A DNA stretch of 53,664 bases from positions 1 through 53,664 of the forward strand of contig CAWJTN010000002.1 in assembly GCA_963845895.1 (NCBI GenBank), written 5' to 3'. Shown here piece by piece: positions 41,964-50,044 of this stretch. The translations under genes and the position numbers were made by a program. This DNA is from CAWJTN01 sp963845895 (GTDB lineage Bacteria > Patescibacteriota > Microgenomatia > UBA1406 > GWC2-37-13). The first letter of the stretch is position 1; each line of letters opens with the position of its first letter. The notes under the pieces were generated by a model. The model was not told the DNA's origin and searched no databases. It was given only the letters and a program-made list of their open reading frames with translations.

Positions 41964-42086
41964 AATAAATCACCTCCTTTTAAATAGTCCTTTATTGACA
42001 ATTGTTATCAACTTATTGAAGCGCAGTATACCATTTCATTCTGATTTACACAAGTTTATAAGATAAATATCATCCGAATTACTTTC

Positions 42087-42127
42087 ACCTCTGAGGTATA
42101 AAAAGCAAGTACACCCTGCAGGTGTAC
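42087..42127. repeat. Twin-palindrome repeat, copy 1
   Basis: acctc-t-gaggt, a ~11-nt A-rich spacer, then gtacacc-ctgca-ggtgtac. The same two-palindrome arrangement occurs at 43641-43681, also 50-130 nt upstream of a minus-strand small gene. Confidence 0.6.
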
Positions 42128-42203
42128 AAAACATAGTAAATTTCATTAGCAAATTGGACAGAATTGATTTAAATTCATAAAAAAAATTATAAACGATTAT
42201 TTG

Positions 42204-42232
42204 TTGTTTGCCTCTCACAATCCTGTTAGAGT
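42204..42232 (+). promoter_or_regulatory. Putative promoter for the dockerin/lyase-like gene
   Basis: TTGTTT, 17 nt, TAGAGT, 8 nt before the ATG at 42241; another near-leaderless start if used. Confidence 0.45.
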
Positions 42233-42240
42233 ATTAAGTA

Positions 42241-43233
42241 ATGAGAAGATGTTCTTGGATATCATCTCTTTTTTTGTCTTCATCTTTGTTTCTCATCTTT
42301 CTTCTTTCTTTGTTCTTGTTTCATCCTCTCTCCATTTCTGCCCAATCTCCAACACCTATAATTGGGAATGGAGATGCCAATGGAGATGGAAAAGTAGATA
42401 TGAAAGATATTCTTGTTGAGATTCAAAACTATGGAAAAAATCAGGGTATACCTCTTGATCAGTACCAAGATGGCCTTGTCAATACCATTGATTTTACCGT
42501 TGTTGTCTCCTCAATCCCTGGTACTGCAAACATCCTCTGGTCGAGTGGTATGGAAAATGGAAGTTTAGATGATTGGTGGTCTCCTGAAACACAAGCAAAC
42601 CATGGTTGCTGTAATTTGGGAGGTGAATTTGACAGTGGTATCGGAAGTTCTTTAGCAGCAAAAGATTTCGCACACACGGGAGATTGGAGCGCAAAGATGA
42701 CCATAACAACACCTTCAGGCACATCTGAAATGTCTGGTACCCGACTCTTCAGATGGGGAGAACCACAGACCCACTCTGCTCTTTATTACAGCGTCTGGTA
42801 CTATTTCCCTCAAAGATATTCTGCGCCAAATTGGTGGAATGTATTTCAATGGAAATCAAAAAGATCAGACACAATAAACGATCCTTTTTTCATCTTAAAC
42901 ATAGGCAATCGCAGCGATGGATCTATGTACTATTATCTCTACGATTGGCAAAAGAATATTTCCTATGATCAATCTCTTATGAATATCCCTGTAGGTCAAT
43001 GGACTCAGGTAGAAGCTTTCTATCAATGTGTAGGAGATAATACAGGACATGTGACTTTCTGGCAAGATGGTAAACAAATATTTGACGTATCAAATGTCCA
43101 AACGCGTTACTCCGATGGGGATTGTCAGTGGAGTGTTAATAATTATTCTAATCTATTAAGTCCTTCTCCTGCTACGATTTACATCGACGACGCTGTTATA
43201 TCTACAAGCAGAATTGGAGGTGTAATTCCTTAA
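42241..43233 (+). CDS. Secreted protein with dockerin-like repeat and lyase/lectin-type domain
   Basis: A 330-residue exported protein. A strong signal peptide (SLFLSSSLFLIFLLSLFLFH) precedes a dockerin type I-like pair: GDANGDGKVDMKDILVEIQN and YQDGLVNTIDFTVVVSSI, the calcium loops. Residues about 105-330 form a jelly-roll domain (SAKMTITTPSGTSEMSGTRL, SALYYSVWYYFPQRYSAPNW, FNVFQWKSKR-like) of the heparinase/alginate-lyase type. It could bind or cleave a polysaccharide. The dockerin implies a cohesin partner, which is not in the window. Confidence 0.75.
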   Translation: MRRCSWISSLFLSSSLFLIFLLSLFLFHPLSISAQSPTPIIGNGDANGDGKVDMKDILVEIQNYGKNQGIPLDQYQDGLVNTIDFTVVVSSIPGTANILWSSGMENGSLDDWWSPETQANHGCCNLGGEFDSGIGSSLAAKDFAHTGDWSAKMTITTPSGTSEMSGTRLFRWGEPQTHSALYYSVWYYFPQRYSAPNWWNVFQWKSKRSDTINDPFFILNIGNRSDGSMYYYLYDWQKNISYDQSLMNIPVGQWTQVEAFYQCVGDNTGHVTFWQDGKQIFDVSNVQTRYSDGDCQWSVNNYSNLLSPSPATIYIDDAVISTSRIGGVIP

Positions 43234-43295
43234 ACTACAATCTCTGTATCCACAATTTGTATTTTTTTACGAGCTAAATTTGACTTAATAATTCT

Positions 43296-43589
43296 TCAGA
43301 GGATTTGAGGAGGCTTTCTAACCGGTCCTGTGACAATAATCAACTTCGCGAAAATTGCGCCGAAATTGTATACGTTTCCTCTAAAATTGATCATTCCTTT
43401 AAAACCATTATGAATGGGTAGGGAAGCATAATCAGGGTAAGCGAGTGCCCAGGTTGTAGGCTTTGCATTTATTAGGACATCCCACGAATTCTTTCCAGGA
43501 AAAAGATCAACTACCGTCACTTTCTGACCTTCTTTATTTCGTCTGAAACGTGCTGTTATTTGGCCAATGAAATTTTCGAATTCCTTCAT
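43296..43589 (-). CDS. Small uncharacterised protein (duplicated family)
   Basis: A 97-residue protein, basic at the N-terminus (ITARFRRNKEGQKVTVVDLF), then PGKNSWDVLINAKPTTWALA and YDYASL-type strands. No family recognised. A truncated copy of its 5' part lies at 41474-41520. A TATAAT box sits 10 nt before the ATG. Just past its 3' end the DNA encodes LKSSEELLSQI, resembling the tail of the small ORF at 44272, so its end may have been rearranged. Confidence 0.55.
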   Translation of the reverse strand: MKEFENFIGQITARFRRNKEGQKVTVVDLFPGKNSWDVLINAKPTTWALAYPDYASLPIHNGFKGMINFRGNVYNFGAIFAKLIIVTGPVRKPPQIL

Positions 43590-43640
43590 AATGGGCCAAT
43601 TATACCACTAGTAAAAGATATTTTAAATTATTTTCAATAC

Positions 43641-43681
43641 ACCTTTGAGGTACAAAAAGTATGCACACCCTGAGGGTGTGC
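43641..43681. repeat. Twin-palindrome repeat, copy 2
   Basis: acctttgaggt, an A-rich spacer (acaaaaagtat), then the perfect 8-bp hairpin gcacaccc-tga-gggtgtgc. Same layout as copy 1 with changed bases that largely preserve the pairing. Confidence 0.6.
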
Positions 43682-43713
43682 AGGCACGATTTCAATAAAA
43701 CTGTAATTTTTGA

Positions 43714-44211
43714 TTAATAAGGAAGTTTGCCATGAACTCGGGGTGTGATTATTAGGTATGGTGTATCAGGGTCACGTTTCCCATCTTCAAGGAATTTTCT
43801 TACAGCCTCCTTTGTGACTCTCTCTCCTTTTTTAATCCCTAAAGGGCCTAAAGATCCTATAGCAAAAAGATCACTATGCAAATTATATTTTCCGAGCCCA
43901 AATCTTATTTTTCTTTGTAAAAGATTATCAAATTCAAAATCTTCGTCATCATTTCGCCGTTTTGTAGTGTCATGAGTTAATACTAGGTATGGACAATAAT
44001 TTGCTGGTATAACTCCTTTAGCTAGATCTCCAAAAACTATTATTCCAAAGATACCATAAGGTTCAGTTTCTGAAAACTTCTTTTTAAGGTAAGAAGTCCT
44101 TTCATGTATTGCATTACTTACAGACTGAGTAAGTATCTGGTTTATTAGACTCGCAGTTTCAGGAGTTGTATCCATAGAAGCAATCTGATGAGGAGCTTCA
44201 GAAAGAGTCAT
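43714..44211 (-). CDS. Uncharacterised protein with nucleotidyltransferase-like centre
   Basis: A 165-residue protein. The centre (YGIFGIIVFGDLAKGVIPAN, then CPYLVLTHDTTKRRNDDED) follows the strand-glycine-acidic layout of small minimal nucleotidyltransferases, but GSxxRG is altered to GDLAKG and the two Asp are not clearly placed, so activity is doubtful. A consensus promoter (TTGATT-17-TATAAT) ends 6 nt before the ATG. Family uncertain. Confidence 0.5.
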   Translation of the reverse strand: MTLSEAPHQIASMDTTPETASLINQILTQSVSNAIHERTSYLKKKFSETEPYGIFGIIVFGDLAKGVIPANYCPYLVLTHDTTKRRNDDEDFEFDNLLQRKIRFGLGKYNLHSDLFAIGSLGPLGIKKGERVTKEAVRKFLEDGKRDPDTPYLIITPRVHGKLPY

Positions 44212-44217
44212 ATCGGA

Positions 44218-44246
44218 ATTATATGTAATGATTATTTTAAAATCAA
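44218..44246 (-). promoter_or_regulatory. Consensus promoter with leaderless start
   Basis: Minus strand TTGATT, 17 nt, TATAAT; the ATG at 44211 follows 6 nt later, so transcription would begin at or near the A of the start codon. Confidence 0.7.
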
Positions 44247-44271
44247 GTGTTTTTCACCAATAAAAGATATT

Positions 44272-44445
44272 TCAAATTATCTTCAACATCTCTTCGGCAG
44301 ATTTGAGAATAATTTCAGAGTAGTTGAGATTTTTTTCTTTTATTGTTTCTTCAGCCTTTTTTATCTTTTCATCAACCAGCAAAAGTAGATATGCTTCTTT
44401 TGTGATATCCTTATGCTGAGACTTTTTGTTCTCAAATCCTTTCAA
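44272..44445 (-). pseudogene. Small ORF, probable gene remnant
   Basis: Fifty-seven codons from a TTG, lysine/glutamate-rich (SQHKDITKEAYLLLLVDEKI; SEIILKSAEEMLKII at the end). No ATG is available near the start, and a terminator hairpin is immediately upstream, so expression is doubtful. Near-copies of its 3' end are seen at about 43609-43640 and 43284-43304. Confidence 0.35.
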
Positions 44446-44447
44446 TT

Positions 44448-44476
44448 AAAAACCCGCCCTACTGCAGTAAGGCGGG
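44448..44476 (-). terminator. Rho-independent terminator
   Basis: cccgccctactgcag / taaggcggg is an almost perfect 24-bp palindrome (44453-44476). On the minus strand it is followed by TTTTT, as an intrinsic terminator should be. Confidence 0.75.
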
Positions 44477-44549
44477 GAATAGGGCTTAACCTTCTCCTTT
44501 CTGAAGGTGCTTTCTCTTTTTTAGGTGTGAAACGCCCATCAGAACACCA
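44448..44549 (-). ncRNA. Candidate small RNA ending at the terminator
   Basis: Between a promoter-like pair (44556-44584) and the terminator at 44448 lie about 100 nt without a plausible ORF. The RNA would hold ACCUUC/GAAGGU as an internal stem (around 44487-44511) and end in the strong GC hairpin. Known classes (6S, SRP RNA, tmRNA, RNase P) do not match by eye. Confidence 0.4.
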
Positions 44550-44555
44550 AACAAT

Positions 44556-44584
44556 AGATTACTAAATATGATTTATTTTGTCAG
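44556..44584 (-). promoter_or_regulatory. Putative promoter of the candidate small RNA
   Basis: CTGACA, 17 nt, TAATCT on the minus strand. Confidence 0.4.
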
Positions 44585-44588
44585 TCGC

Positions 44589-44603
44589 TTATATGCTACA
44601 AAA
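44589..44603. repeat. Direct repeat R1 (ttatatgctac)
   Basis: ttatatgctacaaaa, matching R3 at 47399-47413 exactly over 15 nt. It lies 140 nt before the nuclease-like gene. Confidence 0.55.
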
Positions 44604-44743
44604 ATTGAAGAATAGATTATTAAATTAAGCTAAAAGCTTTATTATATATTTATGGTCTGGAAGAGAAAGCCTTATCTAACACAAGTAAGTTTCATTAAGA
44701 AATATTTTAACAAATATTAGTTTTAGTATTATAATACAAGCTA

Positions 44744-46321
44744 ATGGAAACAATTCTGAAAACGAACCCAAAAGCACATGTTACTCAGGTATTTAATATT
44801 AATGCTAAGGAAAGCGAACTTGATTTTTTTGATACAAACTTAAACTACGATTCCAGACTCTTCATAGATCCTTTTCTTATTAAAACAAGCGAAATAGAGG
44901 AAGAAAGAAAATTATATGAAAGGTTTACAGTTTACTTCCAAACAGCATTAGATAAATCAATTACAGCGAGTAATAGTTATAGAGAAAGTCATAATTTATA
45001 TGAATTCTTTTATTTTAAAGAACCAAAAGAAATCTGTTTAGGATATACAGAAAAATCAAATGACGGCTCAGGATTAAATAAGGAATTTGCATCCGGAATG
45101 TATAAATTTTTTATTGAAGGAATTATTAGCAAATTTATAAGTAATAAGGATCTATATATTAATAAATTAATTAATCCGGAAGTTTTTGTTATTTTTGCAA
45201 ATAAAGTAAATCAAGACGGGATAAGTGATTTAAGTGCGAACCTTACCATGGATTATTTAATCAAATATACCCAAGCTCAATGTATTAAATGGAATATTAA
45301 AATCGATAAGTTTCTTCCTGTCAGACAAACATTTGACACTCAAAATTTAACATGGACAGCAGGTAGATATTATCGATTACCTGAAAATCCTTTTAAACCA
45401 GGTGAACCTTTTATATTAGTCCCTAAACGGTTTTTAAGAGCTGATATAAATGTTAGGCAAGACGCAAAAAAAGAAATAAGAGGTATTTTATCCACAGATC
45501 CTGAATTAGCATCCAAATTCAGTAATTTAATTGAAAAGCCAATAAATGAAATTACATTAGAAGAACTAAGGGAAGCACTAATCAATGAAAGTGTATTAAA
45601 AAAATTTATTGGTTATTTGGAAAAGAAGGAAGTTAAATCTTATGATTTTAATATAGATCCTCTAGCGTTCTATGCATTTAAAAAATATGAAAATTATTTT
45701 AAAGATTTTTCTAAATTTAATTCGCCAATTAATTGCATAGAATTATTGAATTTTACGAAACAATTTTTATCATTAGTAAAAGAAGAATTTGAACTTAGGG
45801 ATTCATGGTTGGATACATGGGTACCACCGACCCTAAAAGGTTTACATCCATGTAAAGAAATAGTTTGGGGTAGAATAATTAGAGGAATGGGATCAAACTT
45901 TTTTTATCATTGGCCTAACATTACATTTTCTGCACAATTTAATACCGCGAATGGCTCAATCGATTTCTGCATAATATATAAAGATTGTAAGATTGCAATT
46001 GAACTTAAAAAATTAGCTAATGATGCTCTAACAGGATCAATCCCAAAATTGCCAGCTTATATACATGGAATTGTTAGACAATTACCCGCATACATTTTGA
46101 ATGTTAAGGCAAAATATGCATTTTATATAACCGGACAGCATTATAAAGAAACAGTAAAAGTTAAAGGAAAAGAATTAAAAAACCACGATGGCAGAATTGC
46201 AGAGGTTCAAAAGTATATACCAAATGTAATAAACCAAATTAAAGAGAAATATCCTGATTTTCAAGATTTATTTTATATAAATATTGATTTAAGTAAAAAA
46301 CTTCCACCTTCTAAATTATAG
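44744..46321 (+). CDS. Orphan protein with PD-(D/E)XK-like nuclease domain
   Basis: A 525-residue soluble protein, not recognised as a named family. The N-terminal part (KESELDFFDTNLNYDSRLFI, DPFLIKTSEIEEERKLY) is all-alpha/beta and conserved-looking. The C-terminal part has the core of a PD-(D/E)XK nuclease: GSIDFCIIYKDCKIAIELKK (Asp, then Glu-x-Lys on the next strand), followed by a helix with GIVRQLPAYILN, the usual Gln-containing alpha helix. Such genes are often phage-defence effectors or restriction-like enzymes. It stands alone between direct repeats, with no obvious partner methylase specific to DNA. Confidence 0.65.
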   Translation: METILKTNPKAHVTQVFNINAKESELDFFDTNLNYDSRLFIDPFLIKTSEIEEERKLYERFTVYFQTALDKSITASNSYRESHNLYEFFYFKEPKEICLGYTEKSNDGSGLNKEFASGMYKFFIEGIISKFISNKDLYINKLINPEVFVIFANKVNQDGISDLSANLTMDYLIKYTQAQCIKWNIKIDKFLPVRQTFDTQNLTWTAGRYYRLPENPFKPGEPFILVPKRFLRADINVRQDAKKEIRGILSTDPELASKFSNLIEKPINEITLEELREALINESVLKKFIGYLEKKEVKSYDFNIDPLAFYAFKKYENYFKDFSKFNSPINCIELLNFTKQFLSLVKEEFELRDSWLDTWVPPTLKGLHPCKEIVWGRIIRGMGSNFFYHWPNITFSAQFNTANGSIDFCIIYKDCKIAIELKKLANDALTGSIPKLPAYIHGIVRQLPAYILNVKAKYAFYITGQHYKETVKVKGKELKNHDGRIAEVQKYIPNVINQIKEKYPDFQDLFYINIDLSKKLPPSKL

Positions 46322-46443
46322 ATTCTTCTAAAGCACAATATTTTAACAATCCATGGTAAATAAAGTTAAAGTCGATAAAAAGTTGTTCGTAAGTTCCGAT
46401 TACCGGCTCACAAATCTAGATGAGAGGATTGTTTAGAAAGAAG

Positions 46444-46462
46444 CAATGGATTATATGCTACA
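46444..46462. repeat. Direct repeat R2
   Basis: caatggattatatgctaca (19 nt), identical to R3 at 47395-47413. It lies 6 nt past the 3' end of the methyltransferase gene. Confidence 0.7.
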
Positions 46463-46468
46463 TTTTGT

Positions 46469-47362
46469 TTAATTTCTCTTTATATAAAGCTCTAGAATAC
46501 TACCTTTATGGTTTATATTTAAAAGAGGTGTAAATATTTTGGCAATTATATTATCAAATATTATATATTTGGCCAACTTCATTATTTTAATAAAATGAAG
46601 TGACATAGAAGAATTTTGTTTATTATTAGATCTTATTATTTTTTTAATGATTCCCACAAAATGCTCCGGTGCGCTGTATGTTGAGACGTTACTAATATCA
46701 GCTCTTGGAATCTGCTTAAAAATATAATTAAAAGATTTAACTGAGAATATCCAAATGTGATCCGGAGGTGTGAGAAAAGTATAGTTTGTTTTTTCGGAAG
46801 CGAATAAATGACTGTTTAAATTAGGCGTCTCAATATATAAAATTCCTCCAGGATTTAATAATTTTAAGGCTTTATTGATCATTTCTTTTGGGTTAAATAC
46901 ATGCTCAATCGTATGTATTATTGCAATGAAGTCATAATTTTGCTTTTTATAATTCATATAATACTTTTCAAAATCTGATTGAATTACCTTAACGTCCAAT
47001 CGATTAATCGATTGGACATATAAAAATTTTGACGGCTCAATTCCTATTGTGTCTAATTCTTGTTGTTTGGCTTCATCTAAAAAATATCCTAAACCAGAAC
47101 CAACATCTAATAATGTTTTCGCATCAGGTTTTAGATTGAAAAGGTGTTTAAGTATTATTTTTGCCCGTTTTCTAATATTTTTTTCATTTGTTTCTCCAGC
47201 TGTGTATCGAAAGCTTTGTCTGTAATAATTATTTATCTGCTTTTGCTTTGGCTTTGGAAAAAGAAATAATGTTTGGCATTTTTGACAGAAAAAATAGGAA
47301 TATTTATTGATTTTGTGAAAGAACTTTGTTTTTTTATTTCCACAGATCGCACATTTAAGCAT
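46469..47362 (-). CDS. Zinc-ribbon class I methyltransferase (methyltransferase 1)
   Basis: A 297-residue SAM-dependent methyltransferase. The N-terminus carries a zinc ribbon (CAICGN, then CQKCQTLFLFPKPK, residues 4-40). The Rossmann motifs follow: TLLDVGSGLGYFLDEAKQ (motif I), YDFIAIIHTIEHVFNPKEMI (motif IV region) and LLNPGGILYIETPNLNS. Such proteins usually act on O-antigen or other glycan sugars, or lipids. It is bracketed exactly by 19-bp direct repeats R2 and R3, and its divergent neighbour at 47452 has the same design. Confidence 0.85.
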   Translation of the reverse strand: MLKCAICGNKKTKFFHKINKYSYFFCQKCQTLFLFPKPKQKQINNYYRQSFRYTAGETNEKNIRKRAKIILKHLFNLKPDAKTLLDVGSGLGYFLDEAKQQELDTIGIEPSKFLYVQSINRLDVKVIQSDFEKYYMNYKKQNYDFIAIIHTIEHVFNPKEMINKALKLLNPGGILYIETPNLNSHLFASEKTNYTFLTPPDHIWIFSVKSFNYIFKQIPRADISNVSTYSAPEHFVGIIKKIIRSNNKQNSSMSLHFIKIMKLAKYIIFDNIIAKIFTPLLNINHKGSILELYIKRN

Positions 47363-47394
47363 TAGGGAATTATTGAAGGCATGAATAGAAGAGA

Positions 47395-47413
47395 CAATGG
47401 ATTATATGCTACA
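47395..47413. repeat. Direct repeat R3
   Basis: caatggattatatgctaca, exact copy of R2; sits between the two divergent methyltransferase genes. Confidence 0.7.
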
Positions 47414-47451
47414 AAAGTAATAGAATGGGTTATACTAATAAGATAAATTTT

Positions 47452-48303
47452 ATGATATGCCATCTGTGTAAAAATAGAAATATAAGAAAGTTAAAGACCG
47501 TTAAAGGGATAGTTATTTATAAATGTGGCGATTGCGATTTGGGTTTTGTTGATCAAAATAAGACTAAAAAACTTTCCGCAAGTCATTTATATAAATTCAG
47601 TGAATATAAGAAAGTGGAGAATAAGTTTAAAATGAGATTTAGGAAACTTGTTAACACAATTTATAAATTTAAAAAAAAGGGAGAAGTATTAGATGTTGGT
47701 GGTGGATTTGGCCTATTTTCTTCTATTCTCCAAAAAAAAGGTAAGTTTAATATTGACGTTATCGATCCTGAATTCCAACCAAGATATTTTAAAAAACCTA
47801 TTAATTATCAAAAAGTTAGTTTAGAAAATTTTCTAAAAGCTAATTCAAAAGAATATGACATGATTATTTTGATGGATGTAGTTGAGCACTTCAGGGATCC
47901 GATGGAAAACTTAAAAAAGATCAAAACAAAGTTAAAGAAGAATGGAATGTTGGTTATTCAAACTCCAAATTACAAGAGTTTGATGGCACGTTTATGCAAG
48001 GAATGGTCTTGGTGGATGGTCGAGGATCATAAATTTTTTTTCTCGCCAAGTTCAATGAATTTATTGTTACAAAGATCTGGTTATAGAGTTAAACACTTCA
48101 CTACCTACGAGGATTTTGTGGATTTTAAAAAAAACCTAGACGGAAATTTTATAGGAATAAAAAATAACTTCATCAGAAGAACATTAAAAGCTATTTTTTT
48201 CTCCGTTTTTATACCTCTATATTTTTTATTTAAAAACTTAATTTGGGCATTGGGTAAGGGAGGTTTGATTTATTTAGTAGCAGAAATAAACCCTGCAGTT
48301 TGA
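47452..48303 (+). CDS. Zinc-ribbon class I methyltransferase (methyltransferase 2)
   Basis: A 283-residue SAM-dependent methyltransferase. ATG 47452 gives MICHLCKNRNIRKL with the zinc pair CHLC and CGDC; the earlier in-frame ATG at 47425 lies in the promoter region and lacks support. Motif I is VLDVGGGFGLFSSILQKKG, then DMIILMDVVEHFRDPMENL and NGMLVIQTPNYKSLMARLCK. A C-terminal hydrophobic helix is present. It is the divergent paralogue of the gene at 46469. Its 3' end overlaps the convergent signal peptidase gene by 34 nt. Confidence 0.85.
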   Translation: MICHLCKNRNIRKLKTVKGIVIYKCGDCDLGFVDQNKTKKLSASHLYKFSEYKKVENKFKMRFRKLVNTIYKFKKKGEVLDVGGGFGLFSSILQKKGKFNIDVIDPEFQPRYFKKPINYQKVSLENFLKANSKEYDMIILMDVVEHFRDPMENLKKIKTKLKKNGMLVIQTPNYKSLMARLCKEWSWWMVEDHKFFFSPSSMNLLLQRSGYRVKHFTTYEDFVDFKKNLDGNFIGIKNNFIRRTLKAIFFSVFIPLYFLFKNLIWALGKGGLIYLVAEINPAV

Positions 48304-48830
48304 GGCGGAAAATAGCGGTAAATTGCTTTTCCTTCAATTGAGGAAATTGGGATGAAACCAAAAGCGCGTGAATCAAAAGAAGCCTGTCTGTTGTCGCCCA
48401 TTACAAATAATTTACGTTGGGAAATAATCACAGTTTCACCTTCTTTTAAAAATTCACCTTGATAAATATTTGTCGGGGAGAATGTATAGGTCTCAATCAT
48501 TTTTTGGCCATTTACATAAACGCTTCCATTTGTTATTTCTATCTTGTCTCCAGGTACGCCAATAATTCTTTTAAAAAATTCAATATCCTGATTTTGGGGA
48601 GATTGAAAGGCGATTACATCTCCCCTTTGTGGTTCATGAAGTTTATAGCTGATTTTACTTAAAATTACTCTATCTCCCGAATGAAAAGTTGGTTCCATCG
48701 AGGCTCCTTGAACTTGAGTAGGCATGAATAAATATAGATAGATGACAATATAAATCGAACCAATAAAAACAACAGTTTCCAAGATACCCATCGTGAAATT
48801 GATCGTTGATTTAAGGATTGATTTGATCAT
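48270..48830 (-). CDS. lepB: Signal peptidase I (Ser/Lys type), copy 2
   Basis: A 186-residue paralogue of the enzyme at 13486: GASMEPTFHSGDRVILS (Ser44), RGDVIAFQSPQ, FFKRIIGVPGDKI (Lys87), VMGDNRQASFDSRAFG, with a single N-terminal membrane helix. Its start overlaps the next minus-strand gene, the phosphodiester-glycosidase-domain protein, by 4 nt, so the two are co-translated. Three signal peptidases in one window may divide exported substrates among them. Confidence 0.94.
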   Translation of the reverse strand: MIKSILKSTINFTMGILETVVFIGSIYIVIYLYLFMPTQVQGASMEPTFHSGDRVILSKISYKLHEPQRGDVIAFQSPQNQDIEFFKRIIGVPGDKIEITNGSVYVNGQKMIETYTFSPTNIYQGEFLKEGETVIISQRKLFVMGDNRQASFDSRAFGFIPISSIEGKAIYRYFPPQTAGFISATK

Positions 48831-50020
48831 TTTTTGACAAATAATACTACATTTGGTAAATCTCTGCCGGGTCCAGCCTTATATCCGCCAAACCAGAGAG
48901 CAGTTGATCCTCCATCGTCAAGGTTAAGAGCGTTTTGCAATCCCAAAGTTGAAAGGGTTTTTGCAGCTTCAGCGACAGTTGCATTAAAAACGACACCTAT
49001 GTAGACAGTATTACCGTTATTTCCAACAAAACTTCTGGATCCTCTTGAGAGTTCTTTTGCTTGATCTGTGCCGCCAAAGACGTTTTGTCCGTTAAATACT
49101 AAAAGCGGTCGATTTGCAATTACTGCATCAATTCCTGTATCACGGCCCCATTCCAGGCTTTGAGCCACAAACCTGGCTTGATTTCCAAAAAAGATTGCCG
49201 CCGGGACAGTGCTATAGACATTATTACCCGAATTAATATACTTTTTATTCTTATTCATAACTAAGGTGTCGTAGGAGTTAGTTTTTCCAGCACAACTTGG
49301 ATAAGATGCAGGACAAAAGTAAGATCCATTTACTCCAGCAAATGCTCCGTTTCTTGAAACATAGTCACCTAATGAAAGGACCGGACAGTTATTACCACAA
49401 TCACCGTCTGTTGCAGTATCGACTATAACACGAGTAGAGTTTAAATCAGCAGAAATAATGTCGACCCAAAAATCGCCCAGATCTGTATGAACAGTTTGAC
49501 TGGAATATCCTGATGAAGGCGGTGTATTTGAAGAAGGGATGTTATTCGGAATTGAAAATGAGGAAACTATTTTATCTCTCTCTTGCTGTATTCCAGAGAT
49601 TAAAGAGTTTAGAGTAGCTTCGGCAGATGAATATTTTCTTTCGGATAAAAGTGTTAGAGAATCTGCGTATTCATTGTCATACTTATCGGTTTTATTTGAT
49701 ATGGTTTTCAAATCAAGGAGTTTTTCATAGGCGGAAACAGCTAGATTATAGGTTTTTTCAATGCTGGTTATTTTAGACTGAAGGTCTTTATTAATCTTAT
49801 ACTGATCCTGGTTTTTAAGATCATCAAGTTCACTTTTAGTTTTAGCCAATTGAGAAGAGATGCTTACTTTCTGGACAGAAAGTTGAGCAACTTGATTATT
49901 AAGTTCTCCAGCTTTTTTAAAAAAAAGAATGATTGTTACTATGTAAATTAATGAAAGAAAAATTAAAAAATAAAAGAGGTTGTATCGAGCGTATTTCAAA
50001 GCAAATTTTTTGGGATGCAT
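48827..50020 (-). CDS. Membrane protein with coiled coil and phosphodiester glycosidase (NAGPA) domain
   Basis: A 397-residue protein. One N-terminal membrane helix (FLIFLSLIYIVTIILFF) is followed by a long coiled coil (about 35-160: AQLSVQKVSISSQLAKTKSE), a Pro/Ser linker (NNIPSSNTPPSSGYSS), and a C-terminal NAGPA domain with NGAFAGVNGSYF, ANRPLLVFNGQNVFGG and the signature LNLDDGGSTALWFGG. The family includes the uncovering enzyme that removes GlcNAc from mannose phosphate, and bacterial relatives of unknown substrate. The topology places the domain outside. It shares 4 nt with lepB copy 2. Confidence 0.82.
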   Translation of the reverse strand: MHPKKFALKYARYNLFYFLIFLSLIYIVTIILFFKKAGELNNQVAQLSVQKVSISSQLAKTKSELDDLKNQDQYKINKDLQSKITSIEKTYNLAVSAYEKLLDLKTISNKTDKYDNEYADSLTLLSERKYSSAEATLNSLISGIQQERDKIVSSFSIPNNIPSSNTPPSSGYSSQTVHTDLGDFWVDIISADLNSTRVIVDTATDGDCGNNCPVLSLGDYVSRNGAFAGVNGSYFCPASYPSCAGKTNSYDTLVMNKNKKYINSGNNVYSTVPAAIFFGNQARFVAQSLEWGRDTGIDAVIANRPLLVFNGQNVFGGTDQAKELSRGSRSFVGNNGNTVYIGVVFNATVAEAAKTLSTLGLQNALNLDDGGSTALWFGGYKAGPGRDLPNVVLFVKK

Positions 50021-50044
50021 AATTTAGGGTATAATAAGGGGAAG

